A stretch of 64,000 nt of DNA from Shewanella sp. ANA-3 (GTDB taxonomy: Bacteria > Pseudomonadota > Gammaproteobacteria > Enterobacterales > Shewanellaceae). Position numbers and translations under genes: made by a program. The stretch lies in NCBI RefSeq assembly GCF_000203935.1, contig NC_008577.1, positions 2,604,001 through 2,668,000 on the forward strand. Reading direction: 5' to 3'. Below, piece by piece: positions 19,863 to 28,954 of the stretch. Numbering within the stretch: position 1 is the first letter of the stretch; each line of letters begins with the position of its first letter. The notes below the pieces were generated by a model. It was not told the origin of the DNA and searched no databases. It saw only the letters and a list, made by a program, of their open reading frames with translations.

Positions 19863-20184
19863 TTCGTTAGTTAGTACATCAATTCAGCTGCAATCACACT
19901 GCTGTGAAGTTTTGCTAGTAACTACTGCAATTGCTTATTTGTGTTCCACAAACGGTATAACATAACCAAAAAATCCAGTCTGTGCAGTTCGATGAACGTT
20001 TTGTATATATGTAGACTGCTACCACTGTTTTGTGAACGTCAAAATAAGCCGCCTTTTTGCACGTGACACTCCTACAAAATAAGAGCATAAATTCGCAGCC
20101 AGCTCAGTTTCATTTTTTTAAAAGAAGATTTCGTTCTCGACGGCCATGATAATGACCGAGTCAAACTCCAAGCTTTGAATCCAG
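19863..20184. other. Intergenic stretch between the two defence operons
   Basis: About 320 bp with no credible reading frame on either strand. It is AT-rich, has no T-tailed hairpin I can point to, and separates the end of the SMC-system operon from the operators of the pPIWI-RE operon, so it should hold the terminator of the former and the upstream promoter elements of the latter. Confidence 0.4.
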
Positions 20185-20742
20185 TTATAGGTTTGCCGAC
20201 GCAGTTAGTTGTTGAAACAAATACTTACCCGCTGCTGATAAGATATATCTGTCTGATTTGGTCTTAAAGCAAATTCCCCGATTAACAAGCAATGAGTTCA
20301 CTGACTCCGAGAGGGGCAGTTTCATTTTGCAGGCTTCCAGGATTCTCTTCTGCTCATTTATATTGCCAATGTCATCAATTTGCATACGGCTTAGCCCTGC
20401 AGTTGGGTCTAAAAGAATACCTGGTGCGATCCCAAGGGAATACACCCCTCTTAATATCACTAAAAGTAGCACTTGGATATTCGCAGCAACCTCGTTGTAT
20501 TCTTCCGCCCTGTCTGTTCGGGTTACGAAAAATGATTCCTCACCGATGCTTTGGATAGTGAAGCCAAGGAGACTGTAAACGTAACGATATTTATCGATGT
20601 CATCTATCAGTGCCCGGAACTTTTGTGAAGACTGTAATTCTCCTTCAATGACCTCATATTTGTTTATTACCGCTCCGGCTATGAAATCCTTGTATATAAG
20701 CCGGGAAGCAAACACATTCAGGTCAAGGTAGTTATTGTTCAT
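20185..20742 (-). CDS. jetB: JetB/MksE-like protein of a Wadjet-type SMC system
   Basis: 185 residues, overlapping the previous gene by ATGA. The protein is a compact helical and winged-helix-like product without membrane segments, the size and place of MukE/MksE/JetB, the subunit that bridges the kleisin and the SMC heads. It is the last gene of the operon, while in most described Wadjet and Mks loci the E-like gene is in the middle. Assignment is by synteny, size and predicted character rather than by a recognisable motif. Confidence 0.65.
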   Translation of the reverse strand: MNNNYLDLNVFASRLIYKDFIAGAVINKYEVIEGELQSSQKFRALIDDIDKYRYVYSLLGFTIQSIGEESFFVTRTDRAEEYNEVAANIQVLLLVILRGVYSLGIAPGILLDPTAGLSRMQIDDIGNINEQKRILEACKMKLPLSESVNSLLVNRGICFKTKSDRYILSAAGKYLFQQLTASANL

Positions 20743-22139
20743 ATGACGGCTTGTTTCCTTCTTATCAGGTATGACAACTTCTGTGATTTATAGATGATTT
20801 CCCCCCTTAACAGGGTAGGCTTGTAGAGCTTGCTCTCTTCTGCAAAATGCAAAGCATCAAATACGTCTTTCAACTTATAATCTTTTAGATTTTCTTTTAG
20901 AAACTGATGTATCGCCAGGTACAAATCTTGCTCTGCGGCCTGGTTACTGAAACTGGCCATAACTTGCTTGATACGTTGAATACGTTGCTTCTTTTCGAGG
21001 CGCTCCTTGGCAGATGCGGGGTCTTTAACAGGTGTCCGTTTACTGGAGTTAATAACATCAACTTTATCTAATTGACTGCGGATATACTCGTGAACATACT
21101 GCTCATCAGCGTAGTGAGGTAACTCAATCAGCGCACCCGTAAGGTTAGACGATGTCCAGCTAACCAATCCTCTAAAAGAGCGAGCAGGCTCAAATATAGG
21201 TGCGTCCGCGGGTATTCTCTTTCCTGTTAACTTGCTGTCTAATCTCGAGACAACTAATTCATGTAGTTCGTTAAACCGTAGTTCGATATTGTTGTACAAC
21301 TCACGTTGCTTGCGGTCCATCTCTACATAACGATTCATGCGGCGTCGAGTGTCACCAATCACATCTGCATAGGACAGTAGCTTCATTTCAATAATTGAGA
21401 TGTTCGCATACTCGATGTGAAAGCTGGTTTTGGCAAAACATTCTTTGATTTCTCGAATGAGCTTCATAGCACTCGTGCCGGCAGCCATAACTTTCTCATT
21501 TAAGAAAATGAGAGTGGGCTGTATGTTGCGTTTTGATATCTGTATTACTTCTTGCAAAGCATTACGCACCCGGTCGTTCATAACCATTTGATTGAAATCA
21601 TGGCTATCCAGAATTTCAGAGAGCCTCTTGGAGCTACCTTCTAGTGCTCGGACATTGTGGTCAATTTTGTTCAGTGTTTCGTGCAGAACATCCATTAAAG
21701 CGGCGAGATTTTCTTTAAAATCGAGATCTTCACGCTCGTATATCCCAGCCTTTGAGATGAAGTAATCATATAAGCGTTTGATTTGCTCGTAGATGCTGTC
21801 CAAATCGGGTTGGCCAAGCTCCCGGATTCGTTTAGAGTCTAAATTCTGAATGGTTTGCAACAGCCCTCGCTGCAATGCAAACTGGCCACGCTGATCATCG
21901 ACAAAACTAAGTAAGCAGCACTCATTAATGTTTTTAATCGATAGCGCCGCTCTGATACGCTGGCAATCCTGTTTACTCAACTCCTTTCTGTTCAGATAAG
22001 ATTCGATAACATTCTCATAAGCTGAAACCTGAAATCCGATTACCGTTTTACTGCTGCCTGTGTAATGGTCCAGCATCGTGAAAAAGATCTCGACATGCTG
22101 GAAGATAATGACAAGTGTATTTTGTGCGTTCGTATCCAT
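20739..22139 (-). CDS. jetA: JetA/MksF-like kleisin of a Wadjet-type SMC system
   Basis: 466 residues, almost entirely helical. An N-terminal winged-helix-type region is followed by long helices (about residues 130-300, with repeated acidic and basic heptads) and a C-terminal domain, as in MukF/MksF/JetA kleisins, which are usually 440-500 residues. The start ATG follows the SMC stop by two bases (TGATAATG) and the stop overlaps the jetB start, so expression is coupled. It should close the SMC ring and recruit the JetB dimer. Assigned by architecture and neighbours. Confidence 0.7.
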   Translation of the reverse strand: MDTNAQNTLVIIFQHVEIFFTMLDHYTGSSKTVIGFQVSAYENVIESYLNRKELSKQDCQRIRAALSIKNINECCLLSFVDDQRGQFALQRGLLQTIQNLDSKRIRELGQPDLDSIYEQIKRLYDYFISKAGIYEREDLDFKENLAALMDVLHETLNKIDHNVRALEGSSKRLSEILDSHDFNQMVMNDRVRNALQEVIQISKRNIQPTLIFLNEKVMAAGTSAMKLIREIKECFAKTSFHIEYANISIIEMKLLSYADVIGDTRRRMNRYVEMDRKQRELYNNIELRFNELHELVVSRLDSKLTGKRIPADAPIFEPARSFRGLVSWTSSNLTGALIELPHYADEQYVHEYIRSQLDKVDVINSSKRTPVKDPASAKERLEKKQRIQRIKQVMASFSNQAAEQDLYLAIHQFLKENLKDYKLKDVFDALHFAEESKLYKPTLLRGEIIYKSQKLSYLIRRKQAVI

Positions 22140-22141
22140 TA

Positions 22142-25100
22142 TCAGGCACTCATCATGGCTTCATCTACGTTTTCTAATTCAGACTCAAATTCCATATTTT
22201 CCAGCCGCTCCTCCATGCCAGGGTAATAAATGGCTTCAGCTTTATTTAGTACGCCTACATCAGAGGCTTTGAAAAGAGAAAGGTCGTGATAGGTATCGAG
22301 GACGCTGGCGATTAGGCCATTTTGCTCAGGGTTTGCCACAAAAAGATAGAGATTATGTTCTTCCATAACCTTCAGGATCTCCTGAAAATTTTTCTCATCA
22401 AGACTACCAATCTCATCAAACACAACAGGCATGCTTAAACTCAAATCGTCTGGAACCAGTCGCTGTAACAACAGTGCGAGTAGCACACTGTTTATCATGC
22501 AGTTTGTCCCATTTGACTGCGGCGTGTCCTCTACAGTGTCGTTACGTACAAATTGGTACCGCACTTTTTCAATGATTTTGTCGATTTCAACCTTGCCGGT
22601 CTGTTTGTTATAAAAATTATTTTGGAAGTTGCTAATTTGGACATAGAACGACTCTGACAGTAGCTCATCTATTCTGTTGCCTATACGATTGAGTGTGCGA
22701 GTCATATCAACGTATTGAGCGTGAAGTTCAGGAACGAGCATAACGGAAGACAGATTTGATATTTTGTAGCCTTTTATCTCATCGTTAATGTTGCTGATGA
22801 AGTTGGTAATAATGCCTTCTACATTCTCAATAATGCGAGCTGCAGCGGCAGCAGTATTGTTGTGGTGAGATAACGTTTCCCTGTACTTAACTTTTGCCTG
22901 GTCAAGGTTCAGAAATACAGTTTGGAGCGCTCCATACATGTCTTCAAAAAACTGAGAGTTGGTGGTTATTTGGTGTCGCTCCTCTGGTGTAGCCGGGATA
23001 ATTTGATACTGAAGAAGAAAATTCATCGTATCAATACACTCTTGCCGAACTTCCCCGACCAAAGATAACTGGGTCTTCAATGACTGAACTGACACCGCTA
23101 TCTGATTTATAGGTTGGCTGATGACCTCTGAATGACGAGTCTCGAGCTTTGCTTGCTCCAGATTAAGTATTCGGCCGGAATTGCTCTCTAAATCCTCCAG
23201 ACGACTAATTTGATTATTGAGCTCTCTGAGCGGGTTTCCCACCGATGTAAGTTCTTCATTTGCCAAGTTGTATCGCCGGCTTAGATTTTCGAATTTTTCA
23301 CTAGCCGATTTAAACTCGCGAGTCGCTTTATCAAATTCTTCTTTCGACCTAATAACGTCTGATTCAGCTTTTGTCTTTTGAGTATTTAGTAGCTCAGTGC
23401 CTTGTAGATTTTGTTTCTGCAGACGCAGCTCCTCTAAATCTTCAGTGCATTCTTTTAGCTTTTCAGCCTGGCGTTCTTTTGACAACCTACAGTTTTGACT
23501 GATGGTCGCTCGTTGCTTTTCATCATGCTCAATCTTAGCTATCAGAACATCGATAACACTTTCCAATTCTCGTTTGATATCTGCATTATTGAATCGCTTC
23601 AAGTTAACGCCAGGCAGTATGGCGCCACAGAAATAGACTGCTTCAGCTTCAGAAGCAAATAGTGCTGCAAAAGATTGAATAACGGTTTTTTGTTCAGCGC
23701 TGGGTGTTATTTCCAACTTAGCAAAATTGTTATTAATACTCAGTAGAATCGATGCCGCGTCTGGGGTGATGGTATCGAGAAAGGATAATTTAGAGTCTAT
23801 ATTTTCAAGTGCCTTCCGACGTAACTCGAGCTCCTCCTTGTTGCGGTTTATCACAGATGTGAAATTTTTCATTCTCTCAATAGCTGCGGCTTGGTCTAGC
23901 AAGCTGGCGATTTCAGTTTCACAGTCTTTGATCTGTTCATCAAGCACCGCTAAAAGCGATTGATCATTTCGCGAATCTGCAGGGCAAAGAGGTAGAAGCT
24001 TACTACGACACTCTTCAACAATCTTTATAGCGGTGTCGATTTCGTGAAGCCTGTTGACTGCAGATTTATGATCGCTTTTAGCCTCAGATTCCATGCTCCT
24101 CAGACGATCATGTTCTGGTTTAAATGCCTGTAATTCCGCGTGTAAATCAGAAACAGACTTTTTAAGCGTCTCTTGTTTAGATGTCAAAGCGGTTTTGCTT
24201 AACTCTATCGACCATACAGTTTTGTTAAATGAATCTAGGAGGCTGCCGCGTAGCTGATAATATTTTGTTCGTGCTGACTGAAGTGTATCGAAAGTGCCTT
24301 TTTGCGACTCAACGAGTATAAGTCTCGCATCTTCTGTTTTCAGTGTTTGCCATTCATGAAGCTGACTATCCAAATCCAGTAAGATACCTTCACCATTATT
24401 TTTCTTCACTGCACTCATTCCTAAGCCGTCAAGAATTGAGCTTATAGCCTTAGGCAGGGATGTTGTAGAGGCATTACCCAGGCTAAATGCCATTCCCAAT
24501 AAAGAACGAATGGTTTCAGTTCCACTTGTAGTAAAGCCTTTTGCCATCGGCAGCAGGCAGAAACGAGTGTCGTCGTCCTGATTAGTTGCTCTGCTGTATA
24601 TTGCGTCACCAATAGTTTTACGGTCGTTAAACACTTTTGCTTTGAAGTTTGAAACCAACTGCTTCTTTATAGCAGCTATTCCTATGCCTGAGTGCAGGGT
24701 GCCGGCTGATTCGTTTAATTCGGAATCTGCATTCCAGAACAGGTGTTCGATTGAATTATATTCCTCTGGAACGGCGATTCGCTCATAACCAAGATCAGTG
24801 GTCCTGTGAAGAATCCAACAAAATCTGCCTCTGGGATTGGAGGCGCTGCATATGATGTAAGACTCAGACCCAGGAAAGTAATAAGTATATGACGATAGAT
24901 CCTGATAAAACGTTCCTCCCGACTGGAATCCAAATTTGTCTTTTTGCTTTTTGAAAGAGGTTTCCGGAAGTAAGAATAACTTTAAGGCTGAAAGAGAGGA
25001 CGTCTTACCGCTGTTGTTGTCAGATATTAGCGCAGCATGATGGTCAACTGGCAATCGAACATAATAGTTCGACCCACTGTTAATAAAAATGAGCTCGTGG

Positions 25101-25153
25101 ATTTGATATTCGCTGGAAAAGCCCAGCTCGAAGGTATTATCCAAGTTATGCAC
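22142..25153 (-). CDS. jetC: JetC/MksB-like SMC ATPase of a Wadjet-type system
   Basis: 1003 residues from GTG 25153, chosen because AGGAAAG lies just upstream and the gene then overlaps jetD by only 8 bp; the longer frame from 25270 would overlap by 125 bp. Walker A SDNNSGKTS (residues 44-52, Lys50) opens the head, two long coiled-coil arms fill about residues 330-780 around a hinge near 520-570, and the second head half has a signature-like NGTNCM and Walker B MPVVFDEIGSLD. This is the MukB/MksB/JetC arrangement. With its partners it should extrude DNA loops and detect small circular plasmids for cleavage by JetD. Confidence 0.85.
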   Translation of the reverse strand: MHNLDNTFELGFSSEYQIHELIFINSGSNYYVRLPVDHHAALISDNNSGKTSSLSALKLFLLPETSFKKQKDKFGFQSGGTFYQDLSSYTYYFPGSESYIICSASNPRGRFCWILHRTTDLGYERIAVPEEYNSIEHLFWNADSELNESAGTLHSGIGIAAIKKQLVSNFKAKVFNDRKTIGDAIYSRATNQDDDTRFCLLPMAKGFTTSGTETIRSLLGMAFSLGNASTTSLPKAISSILDGLGMSAVKKNNGEGILLDLDSQLHEWQTLKTEDARLILVESQKGTFDTLQSARTKYYQLRGSLLDSFNKTVWSIELSKTALTSKQETLKKSVSDLHAELQAFKPEHDRLRSMESEAKSDHKSAVNRLHEIDTAIKIVEECRSKLLPLCPADSRNDQSLLAVLDEQIKDCETEIASLLDQAAAIERMKNFTSVINRNKEELELRRKALENIDSKLSFLDTITPDAASILLSINNNFAKLEITPSAEQKTVIQSFAALFASEAEAVYFCGAILPGVNLKRFNNADIKRELESVIDVLIAKIEHDEKQRATISQNCRLSKERQAEKLKECTEDLEELRLQKQNLQGTELLNTQKTKAESDVIRSKEEFDKATREFKSASEKFENLSRRYNLANEELTSVGNPLRELNNQISRLEDLESNSGRILNLEQAKLETRHSEVISQPINQIAVSVQSLKTQLSLVGEVRQECIDTMNFLLQYQIIPATPEERHQITTNSQFFEDMYGALQTVFLNLDQAKVKYRETLSHHNNTAAAAARIIENVEGIITNFISNINDEIKGYKISNLSSVMLVPELHAQYVDMTRTLNRIGNRIDELLSESFYVQISNFQNNFYNKQTGKVEIDKIIEKVRYQFVRNDTVEDTPQSNGTNCMINSVLLALLLQRLVPDDLSLSMPVVFDEIGSLDEKNFQEILKVMEEHNLYLFVANPEQNGLIASVLDTYHDLSLFKASDVGVLNKAEAIYYPGMEERLENMEFESELENVDEAMMSA

Positions 25154-25952
25154 GGTAGCTTTCCTGTTCAAGAGTTGTTTTGTAATAGCGAATAGCCGAT
25201 ATGATCCTGTCGGTTTTTGTCGATATCCCATAAACATGAGCCAAGCTTTCCAGCTCTGCTTGAGTAGCAATGCGTTTAGATCGCTTTAATCTACATTCCA
25301 GATCTGATGGTATTAGATAATGCGTTTGTTCAGCTGATAGTCCGCCAGCTAAGAGGTTAGCAAAAATCCGTAAGCCACCGAAGTCTACATCGAACAGACA
25401 GTATATTTGCCCGGTAGCAGCTTTGAGATAAGGGAGGATACGTTTGTTTGAAATGCTATTTCCAGATCCGAATACGAACTCGATGTCAGTTATTGGGCAA
25501 TCGGTACCACAAAATTTATCAACAAACTGGAATGTGTCCTCTTTATTTAAAAAACACTCTTCGTTTTCAATGATCAGCACATTCGGTTTCGCAGGAAATT
25601 GAGCTTGGGTGTCATCGTTGAAAACGCATACCTTGGGTGACTCTTCACCAGCAGCCCAAGTAATCAACATAGCCCCTTTTACTGACACTGCATGGCTATT
25701 GCCGGCAACACTTGCAGAGGTGCGGTCGTTGTTTCTAGGTTTATTAAGTAGAGAGCTGATTTCTGTATAGGCGTAATCATCACGGACAGTTACTTGATAT
25801 GTATCGCTTCCGTATGGGAGCACATCGAACGCCTGATTTAGCAAAGCAGAGGGAATGCCAGTTTTGACTAGGGCTCGCTCTATTTTTTTCCAATTGACCG
25901 GATTACCTGCTTCGATCTGCTTCAAAAACTTCTTTACTGCTGGTGTCATCAC
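25146..25952 (-). CDS. jetD: JetD/MksG-like Toprim nuclease of a Wadjet-type system
   Basis: 268 residues, first gene of the operon. The C-terminal half has a Toprim-like set: Glu in IIENEECFL (about residue 128-130) and the DxD pair in CLFDVDFGG (about 190), as in the topoisomerase VI-like nuclease JetD. Typical JetD proteins are around 350-400 residues with an extra N-terminal DUF3322-type domain; here only about 120 residues precede the Toprim part, so the protein is short. It should cut plasmid DNA trapped by the SMC complex. Start ATG 25952 could equally be the next codon (ATG ATG). Confidence 0.75.
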   Translation of the reverse strand: MMTPAVKKFLKQIEAGNPVNWKKIERALVKTGIPSALLNQAFDVLPYGSDTYQVTVRDDYAYTEISSLLNKPRNNDRTSASVAGNSHAVSVKGAMLITWAAGEESPKVCVFNDDTQAQFPAKPNVLIIENEECFLNKEDTFQFVDKFCGTDCPITDIEFVFGSGNSISNKRILPYLKAATGQIYCLFDVDFGGLRIFANLLAGGLSAEQTHYLIPSDLECRLKRSKRIATQAELESLAHVYGISTKTDRIISAIRYYKTTLEQESYRA

Positions 25953-25971
25953 CGTTCACACTCATTCTATA

Positions 25972-26059
25972 TATCATTTGATACATAGCAATCCTAGTAT
26001 TTTGATTGTTAAGTGTCAATATGTCATGATTTTTCGTGCTATATATGTATCAAAAGATA
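25972..26059. promoter_or_regulatory. Divergent control region with paired TATC-N4-GATA sites
   Basis: The 188-bp gap between jetD and the divergent regulator holds two matching palindromes: TATCATTTGATA (25972-25983) and TATCAAAAGATA (26048-26059, extended to GTATC-AAAA-GATAC at 26047-26060). They also form an 11-bp inverted repeat TTTGATACATA (25977-25987) and TATGTATCAAA (26044-26054). Sites of this kind beside a WYL regulator suggest it represses both promoters. Confidence 0.7.
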
Positions 26060-26140
26060 CTAAATAATGGTAATATCTTTAGAAGGACTGGCCGTAACTA
26101 ACTTATCTGGAACAACTGTGCGGAGCTTAATTGAGTCGTT

Positions 26141-27034
26141 ATGACAACAACTAAAGAACTTGATCCTGTTTTAGCTGAGCGATACAGGTTTATAGATTTC
26201 CTACTGCTGTTCAAAGGTCAGCTAACTCGTGCAGAGCTGGTTAAACGATTCAGCATTGGTGAAGCTACAGCAAGTAGAACTATAGCCTCCTTTTTGGAAA
26301 AGTATCCTGAAGAGACGGAGTATTTGGGGCCAAGGTATGGTTATAGAGCGAATCCATTCTATCAACATAAATATGAGCATAACGCAGTTACAGGACTGCA
26401 ATACACAGCTTACGGCACTCTTACTCAAATACTAGATGTACAACGGTATGGAATAGTCATCAATAAGTTTGCCAAGCAACTTGATGTAGCTAATGTGGCG
26501 CCTGTTTGTAGAGCTATAGTAAATAACGCTAGTTTGCACATTCAGTATGCATCTACAACCTCTGGTATTAAAGATAGAGTGGTGACCCCCCATTCTATAT
26601 TTGAGGCCGGAGGGTTTTGGTATTTCCGAGCATATGATAAGTCTGCATATGAGTTTCGAACGTTTAAACTCAGTCGAGTTATCAAAGTATTCCAATTACA
26701 TCCTGACTCGTCCAACGATTATTCCAAGGCTCGTGACGATAGTTGGAACCGTCAAAGAATGGTAGAACTTATGGCACATCCGAGAAATCCGATCCCAGAT
26801 GCACAATTATCTGATATAGGTATTAAAGACGGTGAGCACCGATCAATCCTTGTTTCGGAGGCTTTAATAGGTTTTGTACTTAATGATATGAGAGTGGATT
26901 GCTCTACAAGCCACAAACTCAACTTTATAGAGTATCCGTTGGCTCTAAAAAATCGTACTGAACTACTTTCTGTTGAGTCTATGCAGTTTGCTCCTGGCTT
27001 TACATCGAGCACTGATAATAGAAGCAGATTGTGA
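26141..27034 (+). CDS. WYL-domain transcriptional regulator divergent from the Wadjet-like operon
   Basis: 297 residues. A winged helix-turn-helix occupies residues about 14-70 (LTRAELVKRFSIGEATASRTI), and residues about 130-195 form a WYL-type domain (VVTPHSIFEAGGFWYFRAY, then YEFRTFKLSRVIKV). This is the layout of BrxR/CapW/DriD-like repressors that control phage-defence loci and sense nucleic acids or nucleotides. It reads away from jetD, with paired palindromes in the shared gap. I infer that it represses the Wadjet-like operon and itself and releases on invasion or DNA damage. Confidence 0.85.
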   Translation: MTTTKELDPVLAERYRFIDFLLLFKGQLTRAELVKRFSIGEATASRTIASFLEKYPEETEYLGPRYGYRANPFYQHKYEHNAVTGLQYTAYGTLTQILDVQRYGIVINKFAKQLDVANVAPVCRAIVNNASLHIQYASTTSGIKDRVVTPHSIFEAGGFWYFRAYDKSAYEFRTFKLSRVIKVFQLHPDSSNDYSKARDDSWNRQRMVELMAHPRNPIPDAQLSDIGIKDGEHRSILVSEALIGFVLNDMRVDCSTSHKLNFIEYPLALKNRTELLSVESMQFAPGFTSSTDNRSRL

Positions 27035-27149
27035 GTATTATTGAAAATAACTCTTCGTAGTAATTAATTGAGTCCAAAGTTTTTCTAAAGCAATACGAAC
27101 GCTTGTTCCTAGCGCCGTTTATGACCAGTATTAACGAGCATAATTGACC

Positions 27150-27233
27150 AGAAAGTAACTGAATGATTTATTTAACTGCGTTTAGAATATTCCTTCTAAG
27201 TTATCTGTATCAACTCTAATGGGAGTACTGAAA
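27150..27233 (+). pseudogene. Decayed IS200/IS605-type tnpA, 5' portion left of the inserted IS
   Basis: The frame before the IS reads IPSKLSVSTLMGVLK, the conserved stretch found after the HUH motif in IS200/IS605 TnpA proteins. Upstream the frame has an in-frame TAG and fades out, so the HUH part is lost. The other half continues at 28955. The boundary at 27150 is approximate. Confidence 0.65.
27228..27233 (+). repeat. Target-site duplication, left copy
   Basis: CTGAAA directly precedes the left inverted repeat of the IS and recurs at 28955-28960 directly after the right one. Removing the IS and one copy restores the tnpA reading frame across the junction. Confidence 0.85.
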
Positions 27234-28954
27234 CCGTCATTCCGCACCTAATTTTCGATTTAAAAAACTTGACGGCGATCGGTCATTCTGATCTATTACT
27301 CTCTTTTGCAGGTAATTCATCATGGCCGCTCCCGCTATCTCTATCCGTAACCTCGACCACCTTGGTTTGGTCGCTGCACTTTGCCAAGAACTCGGCATTG
27401 CTCGCATGATTGATGCGGTGCTACCCAAAACGCCGCCCTACAAAGTCTCACATGGTGAAGCGTTGGTGGCGATGATACTGAACGGTCTTGGCTTTCATAG
27501 TTCGACCTTGCACATGTTCCCGCAATTCTTTGCCAACAAGCCTGTAGAACGCCTGATTGGCCCGGGGATCTGTGCCGATGACCTCAATGATGATGTGCTC
27601 GGCCGCTGCCTTGATGCCCTCTTTGAGGCCGATGTCAGCACGCTTTATCAGGTGATGGCGGAGCAGGTCGTTGAACGATTGGGGCTCAAAAGTACTGCAG
27701 TACACCTCGATATCACCAGCTTCCACGTCGATGGCGCCTATGACCAAGCCGATGGCGAGCAGCTCGGTAAGTTGCAATTGGTACGGGGCTATAGCCGCGA
27801 CCATCGGCCAGAGCTAAACCAGGTTATCCTGGAGCTTATCTGTGAAAATCAGGCCGGCCTGCCCATCTACATGCAAGCCTTGAGTGGTAATATTAATGAT
27901 ACCAAGGCCTTTGCCCAGACGGTACGGCGCCACTTGAGCAGTCTCAAGGCCGCGCAGGAGAGTCGTTATCTGGTCGGCGATGCGGCGCTGTATTGCGCCG
28001 ACACCTTGCAACTACTGGCACAACAGCAACAGTTGTTCGTGACTCGTGTGCCTGTCACCCTCAATGAAGCCAAGCGAGCCGTGGCAACCATTGGCACCCA
28101 GTCGCTGGTTGCGCTGGGCAATGGCTATCATGGCTGTTGGCAAAGCGCCAATTATGCCGACGTCGCGCAGCGTTGGTTGCTGGTGCGCAGCGAACAGGCC
28201 AGCCACCGTGAGCAGCAAACATTAGCCAAAAACCTACTGAAAGACAGCACGCGTGAACTGAAAGCCTTCAACAAATTATGTGCCCAGCGTTTTGCCTGCG
28301 AGACCGATGCGCAGGCTGAATTAGCCCGTTTTGCTGTCAGCTTAAATCTGCTGCAACTAGAAGCAGAAGTCGTGAGTGAACCTATCTATGCAGGGCGCGG
28401 AAGGCCCCAAAAGGGTGAAATGCCGGTGAACTACCAATTTCACATCAAGGGGTTAGCCGCAAGTAGCTTGGCGCGGGTGGCTGAGGCGCGCAACCAGACA
28501 GGGGTGTTCATCCTCGCGACCAATGATCACAGTGAAACGCTCACCATGGCTGAGCTGTTGGCTACCTATAAAGCCCAGCAGAATGTCGAGCGTGGTTTTA
28601 GGTTTCTGAAAAGTCCCGAATTTTTAACCTCCTCGTTATATCTTAAAAAACCGGAACGTATCGAAGCGTTGCTGATGGTGATGACCTGTAGCCTGATGAT
28701 TTATGCGGCGCTGGAGCACCGGATCCGGCAGGGCTTAGTAGAGCAGAACCGGAGTGTGGCGGACATGAAAAAGAAACCCACGCAAAAACCGACTGCGCGG
28801 TGGATTTTTTTACGCTTTGGCGGGGTGCACGAGTACCAGTTGGGAGAGGCGCCACCTCAAGTCACAGGACTCACAGTGGACCAGCAGATCATTCTCGACG
28901 TGTTAGGCGAACGGTATCGGCAAATTTATTCCTAAATCAGGTGCGGAAAGTCGG
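27234..28954 (+). mobile_element. IS1634-like insertion sequence (DUF4277 transposase), about 1721 bp
   Basis: The ends are 16-bp imperfect inverted repeats (27234-27249 and 28939-28954, 14 of 16 matching, with the 10-bp core TTCCGCACCT identical). It is flanked by the 6-bp direct repeat CTGAAA. One full-length transposase gene fills the element, so it is structurally intact and may be active. GC content is clearly higher than in the surrounding island, showing a separate origin. It interrupts a decayed IS200/IS605 tnpA. Confidence 0.85.
27322..28935 (+). CDS. IS1634-like transposase with N-terminal DUF4277-type domain
   Basis: 537 residues, complete. The N terminus (IRNLDHLGLVAALCQELGIARMID) is the DUF4277-type domain typical of this IS group. 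The DDE catalytic core includes an Asp in AVHLDITSFHVDG (about 130-140), an Asp in YLVGDAALY (about 215) and a C-terminal Glu segment QQNVERGFRFLKSP (about 415-428), resembling the Y-(2)-R-(3)-E-(6)-K signature of IS4-related families. It catalyses cut-and-paste movement of the element. The ATG follows TTTTGCAGGTAATTC, a modest ribosome-binding site. Confidence 0.9.
   Translation: MAAPAISIRNLDHLGLVAALCQELGIARMIDAVLPKTPPYKVSHGEALVAMILNGLGFHSSTLHMFPQFFANKPVERLIGPGICADDLNDDVLGRCLDALFEADVSTLYQVMAEQVVERLGLKSTAVHLDITSFHVDGAYDQADGEQLGKLQLVRGYSRDHRPELNQVILELICENQAGLPIYMQALSGNINDTKAFAQTVRRHLSSLKAAQESRYLVGDAALYCADTLQLLAQQQQLFVTRVPVTLNEAKRAVATIGTQSLVALGNGYHGCWQSANYADVAQRWLLVRSEQASHREQQTLAKNLLKDSTRELKAFNKLCAQRFACETDAQAELARFAVSLNLLQLEAEVVSEPIYAGRGRPQKGEMPVNYQFHIKGLAASSLARVAEARNQTGVFILATNDHSETLTMAELLATYKAQQNVERGFRFLKSPEFLTSSLYLKKPERIEALLMVMTCSLMIYAALEHRIRQGLVEQNRSVADMKKKPTQKPTARWIFLRFGGVHEYQLGEAPPQVTGLTVDQQIILDVLGERYRQIYS

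Noticed and set aside
25154..25270. Longer N terminus for the SMC protein
   Set aside because: It would overlap jetD by 125 bp, has no ribosome-binding site, and the added sequence is unlike SMC head sequences; GTG 25153 has AGGAAAG upstream.
27448..28855. Minus-strand frames inside the IS transposase
   Set aside because: They mirror the GC-rich transposase codons; the plus strand encodes a full transposase and fills the element.
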